Shown: positions 6,558-7,030 of the stretch, one piece after another
Layout: every line of letters begins with the position of its first letter
How positions within the stretch are numbered: position 1 is the first letter of the stretch
NCBI GenBank assembly: GCA_026987795.1
Contig: JALSMF010000317.1
Span: forward strand, 1 to 7,030
Direction of reading: 5' to 3'
DNA from: Bacteroidales bacterium
GTDB lineage: Bacteria; Bacteroidota; Bacteroidia; Bacteroidales; JAADGE01
DNA length: 7,030 nucleotides
Program-made: the position numbers and the translations under genes
The notes under the pieces: generated by a model
What the model saw: the letters and a program-made list of their open reading frames with translations, nothing else
Databases searched by the model: none
Told to the model about the DNA's origin: nothing

Positions 6558-6968
6558 ATGAAACAAATTAAACTATTGTCGGTTCTTGTAATTTTTCTTA
6601 CCTTAACGGTAGCCTGCAACAAAACGCCTCACGATAAAATGAAAGGAAAGTGGGATGTTGCTAAAATTGTAAATTCTGCAATGACAGAACAGGAAGACAT
6701 TAATTACTTTAATGAAATGAATAAAGATGTTTTGGACAACGAAGTATTTATTTTTACCGACGATAAAATTACAAAAGAGCTACCCGATAAAACAGAAGGA
6801 ACTTGGGAAATAAATGAAACAGGAACCGAGCTTTCAATAGACTGGGGACCTGACGATTCATATTCTCCGCATACTTTTGTCGTTAAAAAACTTTCTTCCG
6901 ACAGTTTAATTATAGAAGAAGATTTTGAAGAGTTTTATATAACAACTTATTTTTCAAAGATTAAATAA
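6558..6968 (+). CDS. Small lipocalin-like lipoprotein
   Basis: The protein has 136 residues. Residues 1-19 form a lipoprotein signal peptide (charged MKQIK, a hydrophobic core, then LTVA) with the lipidated Cys20, so it should be anchored in the cell envelope. The residues after Cys20 (NKTPHDK) lack the acidic run that works as a surface-export signal in studied Bacteroidota lipoproteins, so a periplasm-facing position is more likely. The mature part opens with KMKGKWDVAKIV. It continues with alternating beta-prone segments (EVFIFTDDKITKEL, EGTWEINETGTELSIDW, DSLIIEEDFEEFYITTYF), as in lipocalin-like families with a leading GKW. It is acidic and has no catalytic motif. The function is unknown, and the fold call is inferred from the GKW start and strand pattern only. 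The gene starts from a consensus promoter and ends 12 bases before the TIR-like gene, which suggests one transcript. Confidence 0.75.
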   Translation: MKQIKLLSVLVIFLTLTVACNKTPHDKMKGKWDVAKIVNSAMTEQEDINYFNEMNKDVLDNEVFIFTDDKITKELPDKTEGTWEINETGTELSIDWGPDDSYSPHTFVVKKLSSDSLIIEEDFEEFYITTYFSKIK

Positions 6969-6980
6969 TATAATCTTATA

Positions 6981-7030
6981 ATGAAAGATATTTTCATAAG
7001 TTGCTCTAAAGAAGATAAAAAATTTTCAAA
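6981..7030 (+). CDS. Start of a gene with a TIR-like N-terminus (3' end outside window)
   Basis: An ATG at 6981 opens a frame that runs to the window edge and encodes MKDIFISCSKEDKKFS. This closely resembles the first strand and loop of TIR domains, in which (D)(I/V)FISYSxxD opens the domain; here Cys replaces the usual Tyr. Bacterial TIR domains are often NAD-cleaving effectors or signalling and scaffold modules, frequently fused to sensor or repeat domains. The catalytic glutamate, if present, lies beyond the window. Only 16 residues are visible, so both the gene call and the domain call are provisional. The gene follows the lipoprotein gene by 12 bases on the same strand, with no promoter or terminator between them. 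Confidence 0.5.
   Translation, partial: MKDIFISCSKEDKKFS

Noticed and set aside
1..7030. CRISPR arrays, insertion sequences, attachment sites, tRNA genes or toxin-antitoxin pairs
   Set aside because: I saw no regular direct repeats, transposase-like protein, terminal inverted repeats or tRNA cloverleaf in any part of the window.

Overview
The window is AT-rich DNA (about one third G+C by eye) from the chromosome of a member of the Bacteroidota. Three things support this. It carries porV, which is specific to the type IX secretion system (T9SS) of this phylum. Upstream regions match the Bacteroidota sigma-A promoter pattern (TTTG, 19-21 bases, TAnnTTTG) and lack strong Shine-Dalgarno sites. 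The ArgRS, biotin ligase and HMG-CoA-lyase-like proteins also look Bacteroidota-like. The genus cannot be named from the sequence alone.

Layout, left to right. Positions 1-314 hold the 3' end of sucC (succinyl-CoA synthetase beta), closed by a strong intrinsic terminator. porV (463-1665) follows as a single-gene unit with its own candidate promoter and a very strong terminator. argS (1825-3624) has its own candidate promoter and converges with a monofunctional biotin-protein ligase (birA type, 3638-4381, minus). birA is divergent from rnpB, the class A RNase P RNA (about 4443-4762). Next come an HMG-CoA-lyase-like metalloenzyme (4803-5654, plus) and, convergent with it, a methyltransferase with an N-terminal four-cysteine motif (5660-6433, minus). 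A divergent unit starts near 6520 with a small lipoprotein gene (6558-6968). It is followed 12 bases later by the first 16 codons of a gene whose N-terminus resembles a TIR domain (6981 to beyond the window edge).

Most genes are housekeeping (tricarboxylic acid cycle, tRNA charging, biotinylation, tRNA processing), with one T9SS component. They form independent short transcription units rather than one pathway operon. I see no CRISPR array, insertion sequence, tRNA or phage gene. The points most worth a second look are the birA promoter, which lies so close to the ATG that the mRNA is probably leaderless and which overlaps the rnpB promoter; the interleaved divergent promoters at 6485-6528; and the lipoprotein/TIR-like pair at the right edge. 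I found no clear new multi-gene system; the right edge, where the TIR-like gene is cut off, is the likeliest place for one.
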